Below, one piece after another: positions 1 to 6,295 of a stretch of DNA of 6,295 nucleotides. Within the stretch, counting starts at the first letter, position 1; each line of letters opens with the position of its first letter. The stretch lies in contig JAUVAR010000166.1 of assembly GCA_030591625.1 (NCBI GenBank), forward strand, positions 1 through 6,295. Direction: 5' to 3'. The translations under genes were made by a program, and so were the position numbers. This DNA comes from Candidatus Zixiibacteriota bacterium (GTDB lineage: Bacteria > Zixibacteria > MSB-5A5 > GN15 > FEB-12). The notes below the pieces were generated by a model, which was not told the DNA's origin, searched no databases, and worked only from the letters and a program-made list of their open reading frames with translations.

Positions 1-518
1 AACGTCTTATCGAAGAGCAATACGCATCAGCGACTGCGGAACAGAAACGCGATCTAATTGAGTTTTTTGGCATCGATGCCAATCTGAATTATCTTTACGC
101 TAAGAAACCATATTTGGAAGCAGCTTTGGATGAGCTTAAGACTAAGGCGATCCTGATACCTGAATACCGAGCCCGTCTGGCGGAGATGAACCAGCAGATT
201 AGCGCGATTACAGATTTGCGGGATCGTTTTCAAAGACAACAGGAAAGTTCTGCCATCTCTCAAGCACTTGTTCAAGACATATCTTCCAGCAAGTACCGTG
301 TTGTCGAACCAGCCAAACAGGCTATCCGGCCAATTTCTCCTGACAGGAAAATTATAACACTAATGGGTCTGCTCTTAGGTATCGTAATTGGAGGCGCAGC
401 GTTGCTGTTGGTTGAACTATTTGATTCATCATTTAGAAAAGTTGAAGATGCTGAATCATATCTCGGTCTGCCTGTACTTGCAATTATTCCCAAGATTGAA
501 GTCTTGAAAAAGATTTGA
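1..518 (+). CDS. Wzz/GNVR-family polysaccharide chain-length determinant, C-terminal part (5' truncated by window)
   Basis: The frame is open from position 3 to a TGA at 516-518, giving about 171 visible residues; the start lies upstream of the window. About the first 95 residues are charged and probably helical/coiled-coil, as in the periplasmic stalk of polysaccharide co-polymerases. A proline-containing pre-membrane segment follows (VVEP at 300-311, then PISPDR). Next is one hydrophobic transmembrane helix (about 351-422) with a GxxxG-rich stretch. The short cytoplasmic tail reads FRKVEDAESYLGLPVLAIIPKI, the typical end of the GNVR/Wzz module just before a BY-kinase would begin. The protein stops six residues later, so no tyrosine-kinase domain is fused. 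By family knowledge it sits in the inner membrane and governs chain length/export of an exopolysaccharide, often in exosortase-linked EPS loci. A kinase partner would have to be encoded elsewhere, because the next gene is convergent. Family assignment is firm; subtype (for example XrtA-associated) is inference. Confidence 0.85.
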   Translation, partial: RLIEEQYASATAEQKRDLIEFFGIDANLNYLYAKKPYLEAALDELKTKAILIPEYRARLAEMNQQISAITDLRDRFQRQQESSAISQALVQDISSSKYRVVEPAKQAIRPISPDRKIITLMGLLLGIVIGGAALLLVELFDSSFRKVEDAESYLGLPVLAIIPKIEVLKKI

Positions 519-540
519 GTGAAAGTCCCCGATCAAATTA

Positions 541-1182
541 TCATTCGAAGAATGGTAAAGCATTCATCACAGACGGATAAATCGTTCGTGCAAATTTAAT
601 TCCACGCGCGGTAGCTTTTTCTAAATCACCATCAAGGGCAACAATTGTGATACGCACAAAGGCTGCATCGGACGGTTTGAATAATAATGCATTTTCAAAT
701 AGATCAAACTTGAGACCGTATTCACTTCGAATAAGACCAGACCTCGTTTCAAACCAATATAACATAACCGAAGATTCACTAATGTTACTGATATACATTT
801 GGTTGATCTCTCCGGCGACATTTTCCGTAAGATTAATTTGAAGTGGCAAATGAGATCTTATTTTCCAACCACCTCCGGGCAGACAATGCTTGGGGGAATG
901 TATGCCGGTGCCAAATTTTTGTGATTTGAAGTAAGCTATAAAGAGATCAAACTCGTTTCCGTTATTGTCTCGATAAAATCTCTGTGTACTCGTTGTTGCA
1001 TTTAGAACTTCAAGTGTAACCGCATCAAGTTCGGTCTCTATTCCTGTATAGTCATTTATTTGTTTAGGGATTAGCGTTAAATCAGCTTCCTTGTCGGGTT
1101 TCTGTTCGCTGTATCTCATATAGTTCCCGGCACAACCACCAAGCAATAAGATTATTATGAGTACTATATGCTGGCGTTTCAT
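541..1182 (-). CDS. EpsI-family exosortase-associated protein (DUF3485), predicted lipoprotein
   Basis: This is a 213-residue protein. The signature is HSPKHCLPGGGW at residues 95-106, the hallmark of EpsI/DUF3485 proteins. Further family-like patches are MLYWF (140-144) and FVRI (175-178) near the C-terminus. The N-terminus has a basic start, a hydrophobic run (about 6-14) and a lipobox LGGC with Cys17, so I predict lipidation and an envelope location facing the periplasm. EpsI proteins accompany exosortases, either as a C-terminal domain of the exosortase or as the adjacent gene; their biochemical role is not settled. The ATG overlaps the TGA of the exosortase gene by 4 nt (1179-1182), and no good Shine-Dalgarno sequence precedes it, so translational coupling is likely. 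It is the last gene of its transcript and converges on the GNVR gene 22 bp away. Family is near certain; the lipoprotein reading is prediction. Confidence 0.92.
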   Translation of the reverse strand: MKRQHIVLIIILLLGGCAGNYMRYSEQKPDKEADLTLIPKQINDYTGIETELDAVTLEVLNATTSTQRFYRDNNGNEFDLFIAYFKSQKFGTGIHSPKHCLPGGGWKIRSHLPLQINLTENVAGEINQMYISNISESSVMLYWFETRSGLIRSEYGLKFDLFENALLFKPSDAAFVRITIVALDGDLEKATARGIKFARTIYPSVMNALPFFE

Positions 1183-2030
1183 GATTTGACCAACTTGCTG
1201 ATAATTGCGTTGAAAATGAATAGGAGAATGAACGAGAAAAGAAACATCAATAGCCCAATGATTGTATGGAGCGGCTCAGCGGTTGTGTCCATTTCAACGG
1301 CGTAGGTGAGAAGGGCTGCCATGAAAACACGAATTACATTTACGCCAATAGCAATTGGTATGGTTGAAAAAAACAGTAATGATTTTGCCAGGAGTTTTTC
1401 CTGGGCCATATAACCATATATTGCCCCCATTGCCAACAGGGATATTAGCGACCTCAGTCCGGAACATGCTTCGGCAACTTCAAGAGTCTGTTGCGGTAAA
1501 TGAATCATATTTCCCTGACGTACAACCGGGATACCAATAATATCGAGAAGGAAAACTGACACCTTGCTTGCAAAAAGCTGCATTGGGAAGGTCGCAGAGA
1601 AATAAACAACCGCAGGAATTGGAATCATGAATAAGAGAATAAAAAACGCGAACCAGGTTTCCCGAATGAATTCTTTTCCGTACAGGTAATACGTGATACC
1701 AAAGAGAGTTATTACAAGAGAAACACCGACAGTAAAATACTCGGCACCGGCATTTCCAATTACAAACAGAGCGAGACCACATATCAATGGAATTAAACCA
1801 ATGTTTGTAGTCTGTTTATTGATAGTTGCTAACTTGTCGCGCTTCTTATAAAGAACAAAAATTGATACGATCGGGACGATAAAACCATGTGAGTAATTGT
1901 CGTCATTTGACCAGGTTTCAACAAGTTCGGCAATTACCGGAAGATACATAATAAGGCAGAGCCCATATATCGCCGCTTCAATACGTCGGTTCATTTTCAA
2001 ACTAATATCTGTCAAAACTTCACTATTCAT
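1179..2030 (-). CDS. xrt: Exosortase (XrtA-like membrane transpeptidase/cysteine protease)
   Basis: This is a 283-residue polytopic membrane protein with about eight hydrophobic helices. Diagnostic motifs appear in order: YSHGFIVP (46-53); GIPVVRQGNMIHLP (166-179); EACSGLRSL (187-195) with the presumed catalytic Cys189; NVIRVF (231-236) with the presumed catalytic Arg234; and LHTIIGLLMF (254-263) with His255. These are the Cys/Arg/His residues of the exosortase/archaeosortase family, which cleaves C-terminal PEP-CTERM-like sorting signals of exported proteins at the inner membrane. Length is normal for an exosortase without a fused EpsI domain, matching the separate EpsI gene that overlaps its stop. 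The ATG at 2030 is preceded directly by in-frame TAA and TAG codons. Only a weak purine stretch serves as ribosome site, and Met13 is an alternative start. The subtype cannot be set by eye. No PEP-CTERM substrate is encoded in the window. Confidence 0.95.
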   Translation of the reverse strand: MNSEVLTDISLKMNRRIEAAIYGLCLIMYLPVIAELVETWSNDDNYSHGFIVPIVSIFVLYKKRDKLATINKQTTNIGLIPLICGLALFVIGNAGAEYFTVGVSLVITLFGITYYLYGKEFIRETWFAFFILLFMIPIPAVVYFSATFPMQLFASKVSVFLLDIIGIPVVRQGNMIHLPQQTLEVAEACSGLRSLISLLAMGAIYGYMAQEKLLAKSLLFFSTIPIAIGVNVIRVFMAALLTYAVEMDTTAEPLHTIIGLLMFLFSFILLFIFNAIISKLVKS

Positions 2031-2150
2031 TTACTAATTCTCAATACAGTAGAGATCGGCAATTTTCATACTTTCCGTGACTATTGTTTCTAATGTCTCG
2101 CCAGTGTACATATCAAACGACTGAGTTTTTTTATAATAGTATTGCAAAGA
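2031..2150 (-). other. Gap between hybrid kinase-like gene and exosortase gene, with open in-frame tail
   Basis: Reading on the minus strand, this 120-base gap begins right after the TGA of the 992-codon gene. It stays open in the same frame for 38 codons until TAG (2034-2036) and TAA (2031-2033), which directly abut the exosortase ATG. An internal ATG at 2109-2111 would give a 25-residue peptide (starting MYTGETLE), but no Shine-Dalgarno sequence precedes it. An AT-rich stretch (about 2124-2140) could contain a -10 element, yet I find no convincing -35 partner and no stem-loop terminator. Whether the exosortase is co-transcribed with the upstream gene is therefore open. Confidence 0.3.
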
Positions 2151-5129
2151 TCAGATCCCAGGTTTTAAAATAATACCTTTTTGGGTATGACCGTTCATTT
2201 TGGTAACTATAGGTTGATCAAAATAGAGATGTCGGGTAAACTCTTTCTTTTCAAATGGTTTCTGCGCGAGTAACCAATCCCAATCGATATATCCCGACCC
2301 TCCGTCAGAATTGATCGTGAAGTATCCAACCATGAACGAAGTTATGTTCTGAAAGAAATGAGAGCCCTGTGAAGGTGTCACCTTGAAATCTTTAAACCCA
2401 CTCTCTACAATAACTCTTGCGCCGGATATTTCGGCCCACTGCACAGGAATACCAAGCCATGGATCAGCTGAGCCCCATCTACCTACACCGATCAATAAGT
2501 AAGGTCTTTGCGAATCAAGCAGACTGCTATTGAATTGTGAAATTTCTGCGGCGACTTCGACTGAGCGTGCTCGGTCAAAATTGTCCCGATCAACAACTAC
2601 CACATCATGAATATTGTCAATGAGACCATTCCCCAATACTTGTGGACATTCACAAATCAAGTCAACAGCGACGTGGTCATCGACTTCCACATCATCAACT
2701 TCACGACTCTTAACCAAAGGTCGCATCTGTAAAAGAGCAAACTCCATCCGACGGGAACTATCAGGTTTCATGGTAGCGGCAAATTCAATCTCAACAGGAG
2801 AAGACATTCCAACAGAACCAAGTTCAAGAATTTTACTTAAGATTTTTGGAAGGGGGAAGAGGTTCGATTTCAATATAGGTGCAAAAGTAACAAGTCTCGC
2901 ACCCTGTCGTGAAAGGCCATCATACACAGCGTTATTTTCAAGGGAATAGGTCGAGGCGAGAGCGTCAAGCGTTCCATCCTGTTCGGCAACATCAAGTCCG
3001 AATTGAAGTAATGGCATCTCGCGGGAATGATCGGAGTCATCGTCGGGTGCTTCAAGCTCAACCGCAAAGAAATCTTTCTGTGAATATTTTAACGAACTGT
3101 CGATATCAGAAAATTGGATCAAATGTTTTGGATACTTTGGACAGAACCGTACCGACAAGCCACCTTCAACAACAGTTTTACCGAGACCTAAGGCGACCGA
3201 TGATATTCCATCGGTTGCTTCCATTGGTGCCGTTGGATAAAAATTGTGTGACCGAGCTACCCCGGAAAAATCGGGATAGAATCGGTTGTCGTGCAATGTA
3301 CCAACAAGCTTTTGAACTATTACAGCCATCTTTTCTTCTTCAAGTCGGTATGGTGTTGCCTTAAAATAATTTTTTGAGAGCTTGGTAAATGTTGAGGCAT
3401 ATACACGCTTGATTGCCGATGCCAATTCAACCAGACGAACATTCATGTCACCATGATTATTTGGAAGCATATAAGTTGTATAAATACCTGCGAACGGTTG
3501 ATATTTTGAATCTTCAAGTAAACTTGATGAACGTACAGCTAAGGGACAATCCATCAATTCAAGAAAACTCATTAACTGCACAGAGACTTCGTATGGCAAC
3601 TTTGCCTGGACAAAACTACGTTCGAGCGCGGCATCATCTTCGCACTTAAACGCAAAATCTCTCAAGCGATTTTTCTGAAGAAATTCATCGAAGACATCTG
3701 TTCCGAGCACTACCGATGCCGGTACTGAGACTCTTACTTTTCGAAATCTTGTTCTTAGCTGGTAATCACTCAAAAGCATATTAACAAAACCGAGCCCACG
3801 CGCTTTACCACCGAGCGAGCCACCACCGATTCGTGAAAAACTTGAAGTTGTATCAAAAGTAAGAGGATCAAAATCAGAGACGACAGCGAGTTTTTGGCCA
3901 CGACGGAAATCTCTTAAGTACCTAATCAAAGCTTTTCGCATATCGTCAATAGATCGGAAATCACTCGTTTTCTGAGGGCGAAGTTTGTGAGCCAGCCAGA
4001 ATTCTGTTCTCGCTTTGAGCCAATTAGAGAAATGGTTTCTCTCAGCATGAAAATTGAGAGATTCATCGGGGACAGTCTTCAAAAGTTTTTCAAGTTCGCG
4101 TAAATCAGATGCTCGTCCGACTTCTTCACCATCAGGCATTCTGAAAATGAAATCACCAAAACTGAGATGTTCGACCATGTACTGCTGTAACTGATGCATC
4201 AAAACGGGCGACGACTTCAACAAGAATGACGCCCCAAGTTCTTTTGCTACTTCCTGATATTCCTCGGAGTCTGATTGTAGAACGATAGGAATATCAAAGT
4301 GCGATTCTTTAACTTCACGTGCGAACCGTATGCCTGCTTCTTTATCAAGCTTTCCCTCTCGGGGGAATTCGATATCTGAAACTACCCCAAGGATACAATC
4401 TTCGTAGCGAGTATAATAATCCCAGGCTTCTTCGTAGGTGCTGCACAAGAGAATTTTCGGACGCGCTCTCATCCGCAAAAGCTTGTGCGACATATTCACA
4501 CCTTCGGAGATAAGCGACTGTGTATGCTTGAGCACTTCGGTGTAAATCATCGGCAGGTACGACGAATAAAACTCTATTGAATCTTCAATTACGATTATTG
4601 AATGTACGCCGGCTCGTCCGGTATCATGTTCAACATTCATTTTGTCTTCGATGTATTTAACTATCGCGATAAGTATCTGGAAATCGCCATGCCAGATAAA
4701 GACCTTATCGAACAATGATACATCCTGACGGTGCGACATTTCGGTAAGTTCACGATTGTCGTAAGTAAGCAAAACTATCGGAGTATCAGGCGCTACTTTT
4801 CTTGCCTGTTCGGCGAATTCGAATGCATTCATATCACCGACATTCATCGTAGTGATAATCAGGTCAAACCGTTTTTCCTCCTGAGCCATTTCGATAGCTC
4901 TTTTGCCCGAGGATACTCGGATCAAACCGGGTGCGTGCGAAAGATTGAGATCGATATATTCCGAGAGAATCATCTCATGAATACGACCGTCTTCCTCTAA
5001 TATGTATGAATCATAAAGGCTTGATACGAGAAGAATCTCGTTAACTCGAAAACGCATCAGGTCCTGGAACCGTTGGTTCCTCTGGCCTTGGGTACGTTTT
5101 GCTTTTTCTCCATTCTGATCAGATGTCAT
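2151..5129 (-). CDS. Dual receiver-domain / PEP-pyruvate-binding (PPDK N-terminal-like) hybrid protein
   Basis: This is a 992-residue soluble protein with no signal or membrane segment. Residues about 30-163 form a receiver-like fold (EILLVSS; DLIITTMNVGDMNAFE) in which Thr94 replaces the phospho-acceptor Asp. Residues about 175-320 form a second receiver with the expected acidic pair E182/D183, acceptor D252 (GVVSDIEF), S286 and K305, plus a 20-30 residue insertion after its first helix. A linker (323-400) includes HFSNWLKARTEFWLA. The ATP-grasp PEP/pyruvate-binding domain follows: GGGSLGGKARGLGF (435-448, nucleotide Lys442), PLAVRSSSLLEDS (529-541, Arg533), GLGKTVVEGG (648-657) and LLQMRPL (799-805). 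Residues 820-992 form a distinct C-terminal domain (IGVGRWGSADPWLGIP 880-895; SQGSHFFQNIT 920-930). The PEP-utilising TIM barrel and the classical GG-x-[ST]-x-HAA phosphohistidine motif are absent, so ordinary PEP synthase activity is doubtful. TGAGGT at 5133-5138, 3 nt before the ATG, supports the start. A signal-controlled phosphotransfer role is inference. Confidence 0.88.
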   Translation of the reverse strand: MTSDQNGEKAKRTQGQRNQRFQDLMRFRVNEILLVSSLYDSYILEEDGRIHEMILSEYIDLNLSHAPGLIRVSSGKRAIEMAQEEKRFDLIITTMNVGDMNAFEFAEQARKVAPDTPIVLLTYDNRELTEMSHRQDVSLFDKVFIWHGDFQILIAIVKYIEDKMNVEHDTGRAGVHSIIVIEDSIEFYSSYLPMIYTEVLKHTQSLISEGVNMSHKLLRMRARPKILLCSTYEEAWDYYTRYEDCILGVVSDIEFPREGKLDKEAGIRFAREVKESHFDIPIVLQSDSEEYQEVAKELGASFLLKSSPVLMHQLQQYMVEHLSFGDFIFRMPDGEEVGRASDLRELEKLLKTVPDESLNFHAERNHFSNWLKARTEFWLAHKLRPQKTSDFRSIDDMRKALIRYLRDFRRGQKLAVVSDFDPLTFDTTSSFSRIGGGSLGGKARGLGFVNMLLSDYQLRTRFRKVRVSVPASVVLGTDVFDEFLQKNRLRDFAFKCEDDAALERSFVQAKLPYEVSVQLMSFLELMDCPLAVRSSSLLEDSKYQPFAGIYTTYMLPNNHGDMNVRLVELASAIKRVYASTFTKLSKNYFKATPYRLEEEKMAVIVQKLVGTLHDNRFYPDFSGVARSHNFYPTAPMEATDGISSVALGLGKTVVEGGLSVRFCPKYPKHLIQFSDIDSSLKYSQKDFFAVELEAPDDDSDHSREMPLLQFGLDVAEQDGTLDALASTYSLENNAVYDGLSRQGARLVTFAPILKSNLFPLPKILSKILELGSVGMSSPVEIEFAATMKPDSSRRMEFALLQMRPLVKSREVDDVEVDDHVAVDLICECPQVLGNGLIDNIHDVVVVDRDNFDRARSVEVAAEISQFNSSLLDSQRPYLLIGVGRWGSADPWLGIPVQWAEISGARVIVESGFKDFKVTPSQGSHFFQNITSFMVGYFTINSDGGSGYIDWDWLLAQKPFEKKEFTRHLYFDQPIVTKMNGHTQKGIILKPGI

Positions 5130-5132
5130 ACT

Positions 5133-5138
5133 ACCTCA
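5133..5138 (-). promoter_or_regulatory. Shine-Dalgarno site of the receiver/PEP-binding hybrid gene
   Basis: On the minus strand TGAGGT lies 3 nt before the ATG at 5129-5127. It matches the anti-SD complement GGAGGTGA partly, with a slightly short spacer. It fixes the start of the 992-residue reading frame. Confidence 0.6.
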
Positions 5139-5181
5139 AACGGCATAAACCGCATTAAGCTTAACCACTACCGAATGAACA

Positions 5182-5218
5182 GAAAATAATAAACGGAGCG
5201 ACTAATAGCCACTCCGTT
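5182..5218 (-). terminator. Rho-independent terminator of the glutamate dehydrogenase gene
   Basis: On the minus strand AACGGAGTGGC pairs with GTCGCTCCGTT around a TATTA loop. This is an 11-bp stem with two G-T wobbles (5192-5218), and the T-rich tail TATTATTTT follows directly (5183-5191). It begins 34 bases past the GDH stop codon. The plus-strand side has no T-run, so it works for the minus strand only. It should separate GDH transcription from the downstream hybrid gene. Confidence 0.8.
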
Positions 5219-5252
5219 ATTAAGAATACTAAGGAAATATAAATAGATAAAA

Positions 5253-6295
5253 CTATACTATGCCCTGATCCATCATTGCATCGGCAACCTTTAAGAAGCC
5301 GGCAATATTAGCACCATTAACGTAGTTACCCGGCGTACCAAAACGGTCGGCGGCCTCTACACAGGAGCTATGGATAGATTTCATAATCAAATGCAGGCGG
5401 CTATCCACCTCTTCACGGGTCCAGCTGTAACGAATCGAGTTCTGAGCCATTTCAAGACCAGAAACTGCAACACCACCGGCATTGGCAGCTTTGCCCGGAC
5501 CATAGAGAATACCTTTATCAATAAACAGTCTGACACCGTCAGGTGTCGTTGGCATGTTGGCACCTTCGGAAACAACATATACGCCATTGTCTAAAAGGTT
5601 CTGTGCATCTTTAACATTGATTTCATTCTGAGTTGCACTTGGGAAGGCACAGTCTGCCTTGATGTTCCAAAGCGGGTTGAAGCCCTGGTTTGGATCGATC
5701 GCTGTGTAGGTAGCGCCTTTGAATTTGTCGGCGTATTCTGAAATACGGCCACGACGGACATTTTTCAGATCCATAATGAAAGCAAGCTTTTTACGGTCGA
5801 TTCCGGCTGGATCATGAATGAATCCACCAGAATCAGAAACTGTTACAACTTTACCGCCAAGATCAAGAATCTTCTCGGTCGTATATTGCGCAACATTACC
5901 AGAACCAGAAACAAGACAGGTCTTTCCTTCAAGTTTTTCTTTGCGAGTTCCGAGCATTTCTGCGGCAAAATATACTGAGCCATAACCGGTAGCTTCCGGA
6001 CGAATCAGTGAGCCACCCCAGTTGAGGCCTTTACCGGTAAGAACACCGGTGAACTCATTGCGGATACGCTTGTACTGGCCAAACATGAAACCGATTTCAC
6101 GACCGCCAACACCGATATCACCAGCCGGGATATCAGTATTTGGACCGATATGACGGCAGAGTTCGGTCATGAACGACTGACAGAAACGCATAACTTCATT
6201 GTCAGATTTTCCTTTAGGATCGAAGTCCGAACCGCCTTTACCACCGCCCATAGGCAGAGTGGTCAGCGCATTTTTGAAAACTTGCTCAAAGGCTA
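5253..6295 (-). CDS. gdhA: Glutamate dehydrogenase, hexameric class I, probably NADP-dependent (N-terminus beyond window)
   Basis: The enzyme interconverts glutamate and 2-oxoglutarate plus ammonia in the cytoplasm. The frame is open to the window edge: codons before the internal ATG at 6251 read AFEQVFKNALTTLP, the conserved lead-in to GGGKGGSDFDPKGKSD. That ATG is therefore not the start, and about 100 residues are missing. Visible are the substrate lysines of GGGKGG and GKSD, and the catalytic Asp of PAGDIGVG (codon 6117-6119). Also visible are LNWGGSLIRPEATGYG, the Rossmann motif VSGSGNVAQY, and GPGKAANAGGVAVSGLEM near the 2-oxoglutarate pocket. The end of the second Rossmann strand reads VSDSGG, as in NADP-linked bacterial enzymes rather than NAD-type ones with an acidic residue at the 2'-OH site; cofactor choice is inference. 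About 347 residues are present of a usual 445-450. The protein ends normally at the TAG, followed by an intrinsic terminator. No sign of frameshift or decay. Confidence 0.97.
   Translation of the reverse strand, partial: AFEQVFKNALTTLPMGGGKGGSDFDPKGKSDNEVMRFCQSFMTELCRHIGPNTDIPAGDIGVGGREIGFMFGQYKRIRNEFTGVLTGKGLNWGGSLIRPEATGYGSVYFAAEMLGTRKEKLEGKTCLVSGSGNVAQYTTEKILDLGGKVVTVSDSGGFIHDPAGIDRKKLAFIMDLKNVRRGRISEYADKFKGATYTAIDPNQGFNPLWNIKADCAFPSATQNEINVKDAQNLLDNGVYVVSEGANMPTTPDGVRLFIDKGILYGPGKAANAGGVAVSGLEMAQNSIRYSWTREEVDSRLHLIMKSIHSSCVEAADRFGTPGNYVNGANIAGFLKVADAMMDQGIV

Noticed and set aside
114..518. A TTG-initiated 134-residue gene as the true extent of the GNVR protein
   Set aside because: The frame is open with family-like coiled-coil sequence back to position 3, so the gene is simply cut by the window edge.
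495..545. Bidirectional terminator between the convergent GNVR and EpsI genes
   Set aside because: T/A runs exist, but no stem of useful length could be formed.
1480..1782. 100-codon minus-strand frame rich in Cys and Trp
   Set aside because: It is a shifted-frame shadow within the exosortase gene, whose own frame carries all family motifs.
2070..2110. Sigma-54 promoter upstream of the exosortase (minus-strand TGGCGAG)
   Set aside because: TGGC is present but no GC-type -12 element (TTGC) occurs at the required spacing. PEP-CTERM systems can use sigma-54, yet this site does not fit.
2614..2949. 111-codon open frame on the plus strand
   Set aside because: Antisense shadow of the hybrid gene, rich in Ser/Thr/Arg with no recognisable domain.
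2909..3364. 151-codon open frame on the plus strand
   Set aside because: It lies wholly antisense to the well-supported PEP-binding domain, has low-complexity basic composition and no family motif.
5253..6251. ATG at 6251 as the start of glutamate dehydrogenase
   Set aside because: Conserved GDH residues (AFEQVFKNALTTLP) continue upstream in frame to the window end, and the N-terminal substrate domain would otherwise be missing.

Overview
The window looks like a chromosomal segment of a Gram-negative, moderately AT-rich bacterium. It carries one end of an exopolysaccharide/exosortase locus beside two metabolic or regulatory genes. The outer-membrane logic of the exosortase system and the predicted EpsI lipoprotein support a diderm host. 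The receiver plus PEP/pyruvate-binding hybrid protein suggests an environmental lineage, perhaps FCB-like, but the phylum cannot be fixed from this sequence. No rRNA, tRNA, CRISPR array, IS element or attachment site was seen.

Layout: (1) 1-518, plus strand, is the 3' part of a Wzz/GNVR polysaccharide chain-length determinant whose 5' end lies outside the window. (2) 541-2030, minus strand, is a two-gene cassette. An exosortase (1179-2030) overlaps by 4 nt a separate EpsI-family protein (541-1182) that carries a lipoprotein signal. The cassette is convergent with the GNVR gene, with 22 bp between them. (3) 2031-2150 is a short gap. It contains an in-frame 38-codon open tail after the TGA of the next gene. 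(4) 2151-5129, minus strand, encodes a 992-residue protein: a degenerate receiver domain, an intact receiver domain, a conserved linker, an ATP-grasp-type PEP/pyruvate-binding domain, and an unusual C-terminal domain. (5) 5130-5252 holds a strong intrinsic terminator and the upstream region of the 992-residue gene. (6) 5253-6295, minus strand, is a hexameric-type glutamate dehydrogenase cut by the window end.

How the genes relate: the GNVR protein would control export and length of a polysaccharide. The exosortase/EpsI pair would process and attach PEP-CTERM-like proteins at the envelope, a system known to co-occur with EPS loci. No sorting substrate lies in the window. The hybrid protein is probably a phosphorelay-controlled phosphotransfer or ATP-grasp protein of unknown reaction. 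It is transcribed in the same direction as the glutamate dehydrogenase but is separated from it by the terminator. The most unusual item is this hybrid, with its degenerate/intact receiver pair and no recognisable phosphohistidine motif.
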